Shown: positions 1-9,915 of the stretch, piece after piece | How the letters are laid out: every line of letters begins with the position of its first letter | Numbering within the stretch: position 1 is the first letter of the stretch | NCBI GenBank assembly: GCA_006503475.1 | Contig: RSEH01000244.1 | Span: 1 to 64,000, forward strand | DNA: 64,000 bases | From: Stentor roeselii | Lineage: Eukaryota > Ciliophora > Heterotrichea > Heterotrichida > Stentoridae | Reading direction: 5' to 3' | The notes under the pieces: model-generated | Seen by the model: only the letters and a program-made list of their open reading frames with translations | Databases searched by the model: none | Told to the model about the DNA's origin: nothing | Position numbers and translations under genes: made by a program

Positions 1-872
1 TTTACTCATTCACAATTTATCAAGAAATTGGACTCAGTGTTCTAGAAGCAAAAATATTTACTGTATCTATAGGCCTAACGTATCTAATTTCTAGTATAAT
101 TACAATTCTAATTCTGAGATATGTCAGTAGAAAAGCCTCCTTGATCTATGGCCACTCACTTGTTTGTGCGATTCTCATAGTTATGGGGTTAGTTTCACAG
201 TCTGCAAGTAGCTTGTCTTACTTCCAAGCAGTACTCATAATTATTTACATAGCTTTTTTAATTTCGGTTTGAATGCAACGTTATGGAGCTATATAGGAGA
301 AATTCAAACTGAAAGAGATGTCACTGTTACTGTTTCTTGAAAATTTAAAGCCAACTACGAATAAAATTATATTTAACTAAATAATTAAATTATTCGCATT
401 AGAAACAATCACTTTTTTGTTATATGCCTTTTTTTCAAATAAAATTTATAGAGTACCTGAAATTATATCAAGTGTTGTTTACACGCACTCAGTTCATATC
501 ATTAAAAGTTTTAATTTATTTGATTTCAAAGATTTACCAATCAATTATACTTTCTTCAATTCAAGATTATATTATGTATATATTTATTAGTTTTATAATT
601 TTATTATAAAGAATAAATCTTCGATCAGTATTTCTTTCACTTACATCGCAAATATTTTCATCAACTATACGTTCCCTGTTTCAATTAGTCTTTTTGAAAT
701 TTATTACATTTTCTATTTTTTTGGATTTTGCATGCTTTTAGCAACTATTTACGTTAAGTTTGACACTATTGAAACTAATGAAAAATCCCAAATTAATTTG
801 AAGATTGAGTTGAGCACTAAATCTAATAATATTATTACTGATGAATCTGAAATGATTGAAAATCGAAAATAA
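1..872 (+). pseudogene. MFS sugar-porter gene, 3' part, interrupted by a 301-bp insert
   Basis: This is the C-terminal half of a major facilitator sugar transporter (SLC2-like); its 5' end is outside the window. Translation from base 3 gives hydrophobic helices and a serine-rich loop. The next frame gives FGLNATLWSYIGEI, the family's TM10 'W-Y-x-x-E-I' signature. From base 630 the translation ISFTYIANIF continues into the final two helices and an acidic tail ending at TAA 870-872. Two things break the frame. One is a one-base shortfall in a run of T near 254-259. The other is a 301-bp TA-flanked insert (329-629) whose removal joins DVTV directly to ISFTY in frame. If the insert is removed in vivo and the T run is an assembly error, the gene is intact; otherwise it is a pseudogene. 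The family call is firm and the functional state is uncertain. Confidence 0.7.
329..629. mobile_element. 301-bp TA-bounded insert resembling an internally eliminated sequence or MITE
   Basis: The insert sits inside the MFS transporter frame. It is flanked by TA on both sides (328-329 and 629-630). Its ends are inverted: it begins TACTG and ends CAGTA, five perfect bases with weak similarity beyond. It is more AT-rich than its host gene and has no convincing gene. Exact removal between the two TAs restores the transporter frame. TA-bounded, precisely excised sequences are known in the heterotrich Blepharisma and in Paramecium. TA target duplication is also typical of Tc1/mariner-derived MITEs. 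The sequence alone does not separate these two readings. Confidence 0.55.
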
Positions 873-1392
873 ATAGCTTAGTGAATTAGTAGATAATTAT
901 TCTTTATAAGTTTGATTTGTTTATTCATATTACAAATTAATTTCAATAAACGAAATGGTTTGGTAATTTGCAAAATTTACTTTTCTATAAAAATTACAAA
1001 TAGTGTATTGCTCTTCAAGTATTTTCACTGTAAGACCTTATGATTTGATTTCATTAAAAATTGGTATAATTATATCTCGAGTTTCGAGCATAAGATTTCT
1101 CCAATCAGAATATCATATTGACATAAAAAAACAATCAAGTTTTAATGAATTTATAATGGCATATTAAAATAAATAATTTTATTGATCCAAGAAATAACTA
1201 TATTAAAGCAAGGCTTTTTAACGAAATTAAAACTTAGATAGTTTCAGCTTAAAAATATATTTGAGAAACTTCTTGGTAAGCTGAAAATTTGCTGATTGCC
1301 TGTCTGGGAAATAATCTAACTTTATAATGAATTAGGTACTAATAAATAGTGAAAAACCTACCAAAATAAATCCAATTCACTCATATTAATAA
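873..1392. other. Intergenic, no gene seen
   Basis: AT-rich spacer between the transporter remnant and the first B-box-like gene. All frames are broken by frequent stops. It ends in a stretch leading to the ATG at 1393, which has AATAA directly upstream. No repeat or RNA gene was recognised. Confidence 0.5.
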
Positions 1393-2709
1393 ATGGAATA
1401 TAGATGTTCATATGGTGACTGCCCAGGCAGTCCCAAGCACAGCTGCTCATGTGATCATAGTCTGAAATACTGTGAATTTCACATGGATAAGCATCTGGGT
1501 ATATCCAAAAGCCACTCAATTCGTCCTCTTATAAAGTTAGGAGATCAATCAACATCAAATCTCTTAGCAAAAGAAATGAAAAATTTGTCATCAACAATGG
1601 CCAAAGTAATGCTTACAGGAAAGGAAATGTTTGAAGAAATCTGCAAAAAACTTTGTCAAATTACTGGAGAACTTACTGAAAGACAAGATAAATTAATTGA
1701 GATAGCCTCGAATTTATCTGAAGCAGATTATATCCCTCAGCAATCACTCAAAGATTTAGGTGACTTAAAAATCAAGTTCAAAAGTTCTGAGGAATTCAAG
1801 AAAGTTGTTGAAGACCATTTTTCTAATGATACCACTTCAGTCGATTTCTCCCTTTTCAGTGATGATATCAAGAATATCATGAGCCATTTGCAGCAGAGCA
1901 ATATTTTGTTAGAAGAGGTCAGAAATCAATCCGAGCAGGATAAAAAGGCTAGAGAAGATATCAAAATTAGACTTGAAAAGATAGAAAACTCAAAGCTTCA
2001 GATGGAACAAAACATAAAAAGTACTCTTCATGTATTTGACTCTGAAGCTCGCGAACGAGAAAGGAGATTCACTTCAAATGATAAGACCCAAAATTTGCAG
2101 GATCGAATTCAAGTCTTAGAACAGTTAATTGAGATACAAAATAATGCTATTGAAGAGGTTTATAGTAAGTACAATAGTACTGTTTGTGGACTAGCTGCTC
2201 AAAATGATCTACACCAAAGCCAGGATAAGAAAATGAAAGAATTTAAAGAAAAATCTGAAAATGATATCACTTTTCTGTATAATCAACATTTCTTGATGAT
2301 TCAACAAAAAATACTTGAAGCTAATCAAATTTTAGAGAATAATTTGAATCAGCACAGTGAACAAATTGAGAAAAGAGAAGAAGATTTAAGGGTATTCTTT
2401 AAACAACGGATATATGAAATTAATGAAAATTTCAACCTGTTTTGTGAAAAGATTACAGAAGACTCTCAGTTATTAAATCAGGAGATACAGATACAAATTA
2501 ATCGATTTGATAAAGAATTTGGAATAAATGTTAGAAGAGAAATTGATTATTATAAACAACTTAAAAAAGATGAAGCAGCTAGAAATCAAAGAGAAATTGA
2601 AAGAAGAGATTGGAAGAGCAATAAGGGAAACAGGAAAAGAAAAAATGATAAAAAAGAAGCTGGAGAATTAGATAGAGTACAAAGTGGTTTTTATGATTAT
2701 AACTATTAG
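1393..2709 (+). CDS. B-box-like zinc/coiled-coil protein
   Basis: A 438-residue protein. The first 41 residues carry a Cys/His cluster (C5, C10, C18, C20, C27, H30, H34, H41) whose C-x2-H-x3-H-x6-H end resembles a B-box zinc finger. Most of the remainder, about residues 50-400, is charged and heptad-like, which suggests long coiled coils. The tail is very basic (KGNRKRKNDKKEAG). The arrangement is reminiscent of TRIM-like scaffold or E3 proteins, but no RING is present, so no enzymatic role is assigned. The gene at 3752 shares the same N-terminal Cys/His spacing and is probably a diverged relative. The start is the first ATG, preceded by AATAA. Confidence 0.75.
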   Translation: MEYRCSYGDCPGSPKHSCSCDHSLKYCEFHMDKHLGISKSHSIRPLIKLGDQSTSNLLAKEMKNLSSTMAKVMLTGKEMFEEICKKLCQITGELTERQDKLIEIASNLSEADYIPQQSLKDLGDLKIKFKSSEEFKKVVEDHFSNDTTSVDFSLFSDDIKNIMSHLQQSNILLEEVRNQSEQDKKAREDIKIRLEKIENSKLQMEQNIKSTLHVFDSEARERERRFTSNDKTQNLQDRIQVLEQLIEIQNNAIEEVYSKYNSTVCGLAAQNDLHQSQDKKMKEFKEKSENDITFLYNQHFLMIQQKILEANQILENNLNQHSEQIEKREEDLRVFFKQRIYEINENFNLFCEKITEDSQLLNQEIQIQINRFDKEFGINVRREIDYYKQLKKDEAARNQREIERRDWKSNKGNRKRKNDKKEAGELDRVQSGFYDYNY

Positions 2710-3751
2710 AAATTATAGATATAATGTGTATTTTTTATGAATAATTAGTACCCTTAATTCCTATTATAATATAAGGATCACTTCAATAGCTACTGCTTAA
2801 AAAAAATTAGTCATTAATTCCTTTTTAAGCAAAAATAGAAATTCTGTATAGATAGTGGAATTCAACATGAAAGTCCAGGACGAGAGCATGAAGTTTTTAT
2901 CAGGGGTTCAATCAAATATAGACTATTAAAGTAAGCCTGGAATCTCTAGGGCATGAAATTTAAAAATGCTAATCTTTCATAACTTTAAATTCAAAATTAA
3001 GCATTAATAATTTAAATAATTAGTACTTTCTCATGGGTCAAATCTGAGAACTCCTAAAACCTTTTAGGACTATATATTTGAAGACTAGACACTAAACAAT
3101 CTTTCAATTCACAACTTGAGACAGTTATATATCACATTGTTCTAATTTTGTTACTATTACTAATTTCAAAATAGACCTAACATATTTTCATATCGATTAT
3201 ATTTTTGAATAAAGGAAATCTGAGCAGCTAAGCAACTCATCATTTTTATCGATTGATTCAAATTGATATCGCACTTGGTTCAATTTTCAATAATAATAAT
3301 TGTCTAAAAACTTCTTGACAGTTGAAAAGCTGGAGATTCATGGATAGGAAAAATTAAAGATATTTTGTGAAATATGACTAAGGGCAGAAAATAGATTCGA
3401 TCAAATCAATGATGCATCATGGGATTCGCGAGGACCTATTATGAGTAATCCTCATTTTTTCAATACATTTGATCCAAACGTATCTCTGCATCGCAATCCT
3501 AAACATCCCCATGCTCATATATAGACGCCAATATGTTTGGTCCTATTTTTGCTAATAAATATATACTACAGAGAGTGCATCTATCATATATGACTCGCTC
3601 ATAAATATTACCTTAAGTCTTGCAATCCTTTCACTTTCATGCTTTTAAGTTAATTAAGTTAATATAATTTAAATTTAACCTTGTTGCGCTTTCTTTTAAT
3701 ACTAATAATCTTCCTTATAACTAATTTTATCAAATTTAAACAATAATTAAT
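2710..3751. other. 1-kb gene-poor AT-rich interval with possible decayed coding scraps
   Basis: No full gene is visible. Two short stretches look more protein-like than the rest. One, at about 2858-2929, is open for roughly 24 codons. The other, at 3378-3524, is open for 48 codons and contains NPHFFNTFDPN. Both lack a supported start and a recognisable family. They may be remnants of genes like those on either side. Confidence 0.35.
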
Positions 3752-4432
3752 ATGTCTTGCTCTTACGATTGCAATGAAGCTGATATCAAATATTTATGCA
3801 AATCTTGTACAAAAACCATATATATGTGCCTGAAACATTCAGAAATTCACAGAACTGAATTTGATCATCAATTTGACTTTTTGAACGATGAACAGGTAAG
3901 AATGATTCATTTAAGAACTTTAAAGTCTCAGATAAAAAAATATATCTCCCAGATGGCGCAAGAAACTGAAAGAGTAATCTCAGCATTGAATACCGCCTCA
4001 ATTGCAGCAATCAAACAACTTAAAGATGCAAATAAAAATTTAGAGAGCTTTTGCAAGTTTGAGACATTTGAATTCTCAAAAGAAAGAATTTCTTTTCTTG
4101 TAGATGAAGTCTTGCAAGTTTCAAAAAACATGAAAATCTCTTCGGTTAGATTTTCTCAAATAAAAATCGGAAAAACTGATGAGAGATTAAAAGAGCCTTT
4201 GAAAAAACATGATGAAGAAAATAGATTAAGAGAAATCAAAGGTTAGGAATAGGAAGCTCTTCAAGGAATGACACGAGAAGAAAAAATGGAATATATCATC
4301 GAGACTTTTTATGCTGATGATATCGAATGGGTCCGACAAGTATTTCAAGAACTACTATTTTCTAATGATGGAAATTATTGCTTTTTGTGTAATATCTATC
4401 TAGGTATTTTTAATGAAGATTGCAATCATTAA
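3752..4432 (+). CDS. Small B-box-like zinc protein with one atypical 15-nt intron
   Basis: The N-terminus has the same Cys/His layout as the 1393 gene (C3, C7, C16, C19, C26, H29, H33, H39), followed by a helical, probably coiled region. The simple frame hits two TAGs at 4244 and 4250. A 15-nt segment 4242-4256 (GTTAGGAATAGGAAG) covers both, begins GT, ends AG and has T9-A10 like the other introns here. Splicing it gives REIKALQG and a continuous frame to TAA 4430-4432, 221 residues in all. The recovered tail ends with a second zinc-knuckle pattern (YCFLC...EDCNH), which supports its being real coding. If the intron is not used, the protein stops at 4246 with 164 residues. Function is unknown. 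Confidence 0.6.
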
Positions 4433-4618
4433 TGAAGGGAGTAATCAATAATGAAGCTGGTAGCTCATATTGAAGGCTGTTATATTTATTAAGCTCGTGA
4501 GATGCTATTAAGTTTGTAAACTTGATCAAAGGCTGTAAATTATATCAAGGCGGTAATCTACATTAAAGGTGGTAATTAGCACTGAAGACGGTAACCTATT
4601 TCAAAGAAAGTAGCCTAT
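4412..4618 (+). repeat. Degenerate 19-bp tandem repeat, about 11 copies
   Basis: Consecutive 18-19-bp units align by eye to a consensus near ATTGAAGGCGGTAATCTAT. Examples are AATGAAGGGAGTAATCAAT, ATTAAAGGTGGTAATTAGC and ACTGAAGACGGTAACCTAT. The first copy overlaps the last codons of the preceding gene. Copies 5 and 6 are the most diverged. The period is not a multiple of three, and stops occur in the units, so the array is not a protein repeat. Confidence 0.75.
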
Positions 4619-5805
4619 ACTTAGGTAAGAAATGTATTAGTCTGTATTTACTACTTGAGTGTATGTATGGAACTTGGAGGATAAGAAACGTGAGCCCATG
4701 CTGCATGGTGAATCAGTAAAAGACTATAAACGAAGATGGGTTGCAAGCTACCCTGAATGCAAATTCCAACATTAGGATAGCTAGGTAATAGATTATAACA
4801 AATATTACTAATTTTTATATGGTCTCTGCTCCGAACTTGAAAATATTCTCCATTTTCATCTTAATTTGTTGGAGTAAGTTTTTGCAAGGTTCGAAAAATA
4901 CAAAAATAAAAGCTTCAAGAAAAGAAAAGCTTTTTGATGTGTGTTTATTGTTTCATCAGCGAAATTTCATGATCACAATACACTTGAATTATCGTTCAAG
5001 ACTCTATTCAGAAATATTATAGAAAACTTAAATGAGAAACGAATATAGATAAATAAAACTTAAAAGAGTATTAATGAAAAGATCAACTCTAACCACTGCC
5101 TTAGTTATTCGCTCTAACTTCAAGGTATTGAGTAGGTAATTATTTATAAATACAGATTTTATTGATAGAAATATAATTTGTGCAGTATATGACTGCAGTT
5201 ATTACTATTGGAATGAAAGTTGAATATCTTGTAAATTTCTGTAATTTTTCATGATATTGATTATAAAATTTCGTTATAGTTGGAATTTCTCTTCGAATTA
5301 GAGTGTTTTTTTAGAGTTTCCTGTTATTCATTTTACTTTATGGGATAATTTATGGAACCTTTTAATTATTAGGATTCCATTAAGTAATCCCTAATAATTT
5401 CATGATGAGAAGATAATCTGGTTTTGTTTAGTTTAGTTATGAAGGTTAATACATATGAACTTATTATAATGTTTTATTGGCAGTATGGTTCAATAATTTC
5501 CTAAAATAAGTTCAAAAATTTCTATCAAATACAACAAATTTATACCTCTAACAAAACCGTCCAATTTAGAAGTTAATCTAATGAAAAAAATACTTAAAAG
5601 ACTTTTCTTTGTAGCCAGTTTAAATTTCAAATTATTTATAAATTTTACTTTAGTGGTAGAGTAATTCACTCTTGATTATGCTTTTCTCTTAAAAAATCAT
5701 AATTTTTAAACAGTTGCATATTAAGGATTACTTTGAGTAAAACTTTAGTTATACAAATTATTTAATTAGAGTTTCTATAATATATTTAGATTTATAGGCT
5801 TATAA
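4619..5805. other. 1.2-kb intergenic, no supported gene
   Basis: AT-rich sequence with only short open frames. The longest, at 4819-5022, has an ATG but no recognisable domain and ordinary noncoding composition. It ends at the chitin synthase start, where a TTATAA abuts the ATG. Confidence 0.5.
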
Positions 5806-7857
5806 ATGGTAAATTACAGATTTATTCGTCTCGAGCAAATTTTCAATTTTATAGAAGAAAGTCAGTTGAATATACCTGGAAATAAAGATCTTCTATCATA
5901 CTATGAGGTTCCCAATGAACATGAAATTGATGAGAATAATGAGCAAAATATAGACATAATAAAAGAACTTAAAGACAAAAAAGGTATCATTTCATGCATT
6001 ACAATGTTTGACGAAGAATATCACCAGCTTGAAGAAACCATTCAACATATAGAGAAAAACTATAAAGAAATCGAACATCAAATTAAAACTATTGTGATTA
6101 TTGTTGACGGTTTAGATAAATTTTATAAAAAAACTAGGGAAAATGAACAATTCAAAAAGTACTTTGACATGGATAAAATTTTGAATTATTTCCATATAAA
6201 TCGAAGCCATATTCAGTTTAACTATGATTCAAATGATAAAATATCTGAAGAGTTTGCTTTGATAGATAAAAAACTGAAGAGTTTAATTGAAAAAGAGCCA
6301 AATAATAAAAACAATTCCGAATATGGTCATCTTTTTTATAATGAAATTGATATTCCTAACGAAAATATCAACATAGCCAACATTTTATTCTTAGTGAAAC
6401 ATGAAAACAAGCGAAAGTTAAACAGTCATTTGTGGTTCTTCACAGGCTTCTGCCGACTAATCCAGCCAAAATACTGTTTTTTAATAGATACCGGTACACT
6501 TGTCCAGAAGAGTGCTTTAAAATACTTTTATGATGAACTTGAGTCAACACGAAACGAAGACTCAAACAATATACCGAAAAGTCAAGTAACAATAGCAGGA
6601 GTTTGTGGAGAAATAGTCCCAATAATAAAAAGCGCAAACTTCACAGATATTTTCGTCCACGCACAAAAAGTCGAGTACAAATTTTCTCATATTCTAGACA
6701 AAGCCCTCGAGTCAGTCCTCGGGTTCATCACAGTTCTTCCAGGAGCCTTCAGCGGTTACAACTACAAATGTTTAGAACCTAATAACCCAAAAGGTCCACT
6801 CTTGCAAGATTACTTCCACTCCTCCAGAAACTCAAGCATGAGTTGCTTTGAGAAAAACATTTACCTTGCGGAAGACCGAGTCCTTTGTTATTCTTTAGTC
6901 TCAAGTAAAAACAGCGCGAATATTTTAAGCTATGTCTCGAAAGCCAAGGCGGAAACTGATGTTCCAACCGAATTGTCCAAGCTTCTGCTGCAGAGGCGAA
7001 GGTGGATCAATGGGTCTTGGTTCGCCATGCTCAACTCAATTCAAATATTAGCACAAATATGCAGATCTGGGCACAGTCGCTGCAGAAAATTCGTTTTTTT
7101 CATTCAATTGATTTACATGGTGCTTAATGCGCTTTATTCTTTTCTCTTGGTTGGAAGTTTTTACCTGGCTTTCAGTATCTGTGTCAGAAAACAGCTGAAA
7201 TCAGAAACTATTGAGAATGATCGAAGCACAACTGGCACAATGCTTGTGCTTTTTTACCTGGCTCAGCTGGTTTTACTGATGATTCTTTCACTTGGCACGA
7301 AAATTAAAAATGTTGAGTCAGCTTTCAACACTATTTCAACGATTTTAGTTTGTTACATGGGACTTTTTATCATGCTTTTGATAGGAATCATCATCAGTAA
7401 TTCCCAGGATATTGTTCTGATGGGTTTTATCGGAGGCACTGCTCTGGGGTTCTTGATCATTATCTGCTCTAATGAGTGTCTTTTTTATACACTTTCAAGT
7501 ATTGTCCACTTTTTGATTGCCACTCCGCTTTACGTTAATGTTTTCACGATTTATGCAATATGCAACATTCATGATGTCACCTGGGGAAATCGACCTGATT
7601 CGCAAAATTCTGAAGAAAGAAGTGAAATCGAGAAGTATAAAAAATTCAGAACTTCTTGGGTCCTTCTTTGGGCTTACTTGAATGGATTCGCTGCTTATCT
7701 CCTCGACGCGCTGGACTCGAAAAGCTCGGATTACGGAAAATATGTTTACTTTGTAGGGTTATTCGGAATGATTGTGCTCATCCTTCGGTTTGCAGGAGGA
7801 ATCATTTATGTTTTTCCTCAAATCTGTTGTGGATGTTTGAGGAGACATCGTAATTAG
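5806..7857 (+). CDS. Chitin synthase-like family 2 glycosyltransferase
   Basis: A 683-residue membrane enzyme that probably polymerises N-acetylglucosamine from UDP-GlcNAc into chitin. An N-terminal cytosolic GT2 domain opens with ISCITMFDEEY. It contains the acceptor-site region VEYKFSH...ALESVLGF, then VLPGAFSGY (about 309-317), the catalytic EDR (about 355-357) and the product-binding QRRRW (about 395-399). These are hallmarks of chitin synthases. After QRRRW come about six or seven hydrophobic segments forming the translocation pore. It is shorter than fungal enzymes and lacks myosin or cytochrome b5 additions. A role in cyst wall or lorica material is an inference; folliculinid heterotrichs are known for chitinous loricae. 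Confidence 0.85.
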   Translation: MVNYRFIRLEQIFNFIEESQLNIPGNKDLLSYYEVPNEHEIDENNEQNIDIIKELKDKKGIISCITMFDEEYHQLEETIQHIEKNYKEIEHQIKTIVIIVDGLDKFYKKTRENEQFKKYFDMDKILNYFHINRSHIQFNYDSNDKISEEFALIDKKLKSLIEKEPNNKNNSEYGHLFYNEIDIPNENINIANILFLVKHENKRKLNSHLWFFTGFCRLIQPKYCFLIDTGTLVQKSALKYFYDELESTRNEDSNNIPKSQVTIAGVCGEIVPIIKSANFTDIFVHAQKVEYKFSHILDKALESVLGFITVLPGAFSGYNYKCLEPNNPKGPLLQDYFHSSRNSSMSCFEKNIYLAEDRVLCYSLVSSKNSANILSYVSKAKAETDVPTELSKLLLQRRRWINGSWFAMLNSIQILAQICRSGHSRCRKFVFFIQLIYMVLNALYSFLLVGSFYLAFSICVRKQLKSETIENDRSTTGTMLVLFYLAQLVLLMILSLGTKIKNVESAFNTISTILVCYMGLFIMLLIGIIISNSQDIVLMGFIGGTALGFLIIICSNECLFYTLSSIVHFLIATPLYVNVFTIYAICNIHDVTWGNRPDSQNSEERSEIEKYKKFRTSWVLLWAYLNGFAAYLLDALDSKSSDYGKYVYFVGLFGMIVLILRFAGGIIYVFPQICCGCLRRHRN

Positions 7858-8077
7858 GGTAATATCAAGGAATTCAAATAATAAGAATTAAGTTCAAAGT
7901 AGAAATACTTCTCAAGTCTATCAATTTCTACTTCCTCCTCAGAATATCATTCAACACAACCCAATATTAATTCAAATTCTAAAATTTATCACTTTTTCAA
8001 CAATTTAAAAAATATTGATTAGAGGTGGGGAATCTTTTCACTAAGGCAAAGTCTTATAGAAAATAATAAAAATATTC

Positions 8078-8353
8078 ATGGACTTCACTTTTAGATACTT
8101 CTGCTGCATGTTCAACAAATGTGGCAAAGAATACATGACCAGGGAAAACCTCAAGCGACATATCAACATCAGCCACTTGCACAAGCGGGTAATAATCTGC
8201 CCGATATGCAATAAAAAGCTCTTAAATTCTGCCAACATGAAAGAGCACCGCTTGATCCACTCGAACGCGAAACCTTACCAATGTCCAGTCTGTCAAAAGG
8301 CCTTTAGACATAAGTCAAAATTAGGGTGTCACAAGAAGACTCACGAGTCCTAA
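8078..8353 (+). CDS. Small three-finger C2H2 zinc finger protein
   Basis: A 91-residue protein made almost entirely of three C2H2 fingers. Finger 1 is C-x4-C with HINISH. Finger 2 is CPIC...HRLIH. Finger 3 is CPVCQKAF...HKKTH. The linker before finger 3 (HSNAKPYQC) matches the classical TGEKP type, which suggests DNA binding and a transcription factor-like role. No other domain is present. The start ATG is the first in frame; no upstream exon was found. Confidence 0.75.
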   Translation: MDFTFRYFCCMFNKCGKEYMTRENLKRHINISHLHKRVIICPICNKKLLNSANMKEHRLIHSNAKPYQCPVCQKAFRHKSKLGCHKKTHES

Positions 8354-8458
8354 TCATCGATTGGTTTAAATAATTAAAGCTTTTCCTAGTAAGGCTATTG
8401 AGAAAATGTGTTAATTATATCAGAAAATGAAAAAATTTTAAATTTATATGTAATTAGC

Positions 8459-8647
8459 ATGGCTTTAATAAGACTAGGTCTTAAAAACAATGAGTTCCTC
8501 AGAAAACAATTCAAAAAGTCTAAAATTTTCTTCTTTTCCAAAACTCAAATCAAAAAACTTCCTCCGATTAAACTAATTAATCTTAAAGACTCTCTAAAAT
8601 TAAAACCCAATTTTTATAATATTCCCAAATCTTCTTCTGCTGAATAA
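8459..8647 (+). CDS. Doubtful small basic ORF
   Basis: A 62-codon ATG-initiated frame, rich in Lys, ending only 2 bp before the nucleoside transporter start. No family was recognised. Such tight spacing occurs elsewhere in this window, so it cannot be dismissed, but it may simply be the transporter's upstream region. Confidence 0.2.
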   Translation: MALIRLGLKNNEFLRKQFKKSKIFFFSKTQIKKLPPIKLINLKDSLKLKPNFYNIPKSSSAE

Positions 8648-8649
8648 AA

Positions 8650-9903
8650 ATGTCTAAGGCCAGTGACAAGCTATTACTTGGTGAAGTGTTGTTACAAGGC
8701 ATCGGAGCCCTAATCAGCTGGAATGCGATCCTCGCATCTCTAGATTGGTACAACAGTCGATTTTTCAATTATCAGCCGGCTTTCTGGATTCCTCTGCTCA
8801 ACTTTTTGCCAGGAATAGTCTTCCAGCCGCTGACGATTCTCTACGGAAACAAGTTTAAGTTTAACACGAGAATCGTGATTCCATACATCATAATCGCATG
8901 CATCCTGATAATGACTCCAATCGTCGTCGAGTTGGCTCCAGGCCTGACAGGTTTCCTGATAATTTGCATTCTGACCCTGGTGATGGGAAGTGCAAACGCG
9001 GTGGGGCAAACAAGCACCTTCGGCTTAGCAGGGACAATGCCAGACAAATACACGAATATGGTAATGCTCGGAAACGGCTTGTCTGGTTTATCAATTGCTT
9101 TAATAAGGTTGATTTGTCTCTTTTCCTTTCCACAAAACTCTTCAGGCTACCTGCTGAGCACAATGGTTTATTTTATAATTTCAGGAGGTACTCTGATTCT
9201 TTGCAGTGTGGCCCAGGTGCACCTAATGAAGAACCCTTTGGTCATTGAGTGTCTTTCTAAAGTCGGGTCGAAAGATGTGCAAAAAGGCGACCCTTTGATT
9301 GATAACGAACTTGACTCTTTTCGAGATACAGAAGGTTATCACCACAAGCCAAAGCCGAAAATAGACTATAAGTTGATTTTCCAGAAGATTTGGCAATATT
9401 TGTTCTTGATATGGCTTAACTATGTGATTACCTTTGGAATGCTTTCTCATGTGGCTTTAGCTACAGATGGAGAGTAATTTTTATTTAGTGGGCTGCCTTA
9501 CCCTGTGTTTTCGACTTTAATGATTTTGTTTTTCAACCTTTTCGATGTGCTTGGAAGGTACACCCCGGTGGTCTTCATGGTGAGCAACTTGCCGAAGCTC
9601 TGGATCATGGTTTTTATAAGGTTTGTCTTTTGGTTCACTTTTCTCATGATCGCTTCTGATGACCCGGCTATGCCGCCTCGAGCGCTTTTTGGAGGACTTT
9701 GGTTTAAACTGATCAATATGGCGATCTACGCCTATACTAATGGCGCCTGCTCTACCTTCATTATGATCTTGGGGCCTTCACGAGCACCTGATGAAAGTAG
9801 AGACAAGGCCGGGTACATCATGGTGACAGGTTTGATTTTCGGTATCTTTTCAGGACAACTGCTCTCTTTTGTGTTCCAAGGAGTGGGCAAAGTGCCGAGT
9901 TAG
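8650..9903 (+). CDS. Equilibrative nucleoside transporter (SLC29/ENT family)
   Basis: Facilitated transporter for nucleosides or nucleobases, 412 residues after splicing, with about 11 membrane helices and a short charged loop near residues 205-235. The segment GSANAVGQTSTFGLAG, followed by a tyrosine-containing loop and GNGLSG, is the ENT-family signature around TM4-TM5. A 15-nt intron at 9474-9488 (GTAATTTTTATTTAG, phase 2) interrupts the frame; splicing joins DG to DGLPYP and continues through the last helices. The length is normal for protist ENTs. Its stop codon lies 12 bp from that of the convergent neighbour. Confidence 0.9.
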
Positions 9904-9915
9904 TTAGATTAACAC

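Noticed and set aside
4244-4252. Two in-frame TAGs read as evidence that TAG encodes glutamine.
   Set aside because: Many other genes end at TAG at the expected protein length, and a 15-nt intron explains both codons.
4819-5022. 67-codon ORF with a hydrophobic start.
   Set aside because: No family, no intron link and ordinary intergenic composition; a signal peptide resemblance is likely chance.
8408-8458. Longer version of the small ORF before the nucleoside transporter.
   Set aside because: It would start at GTG; the overlapping ATG is in another frame and hits a stop after two codons.
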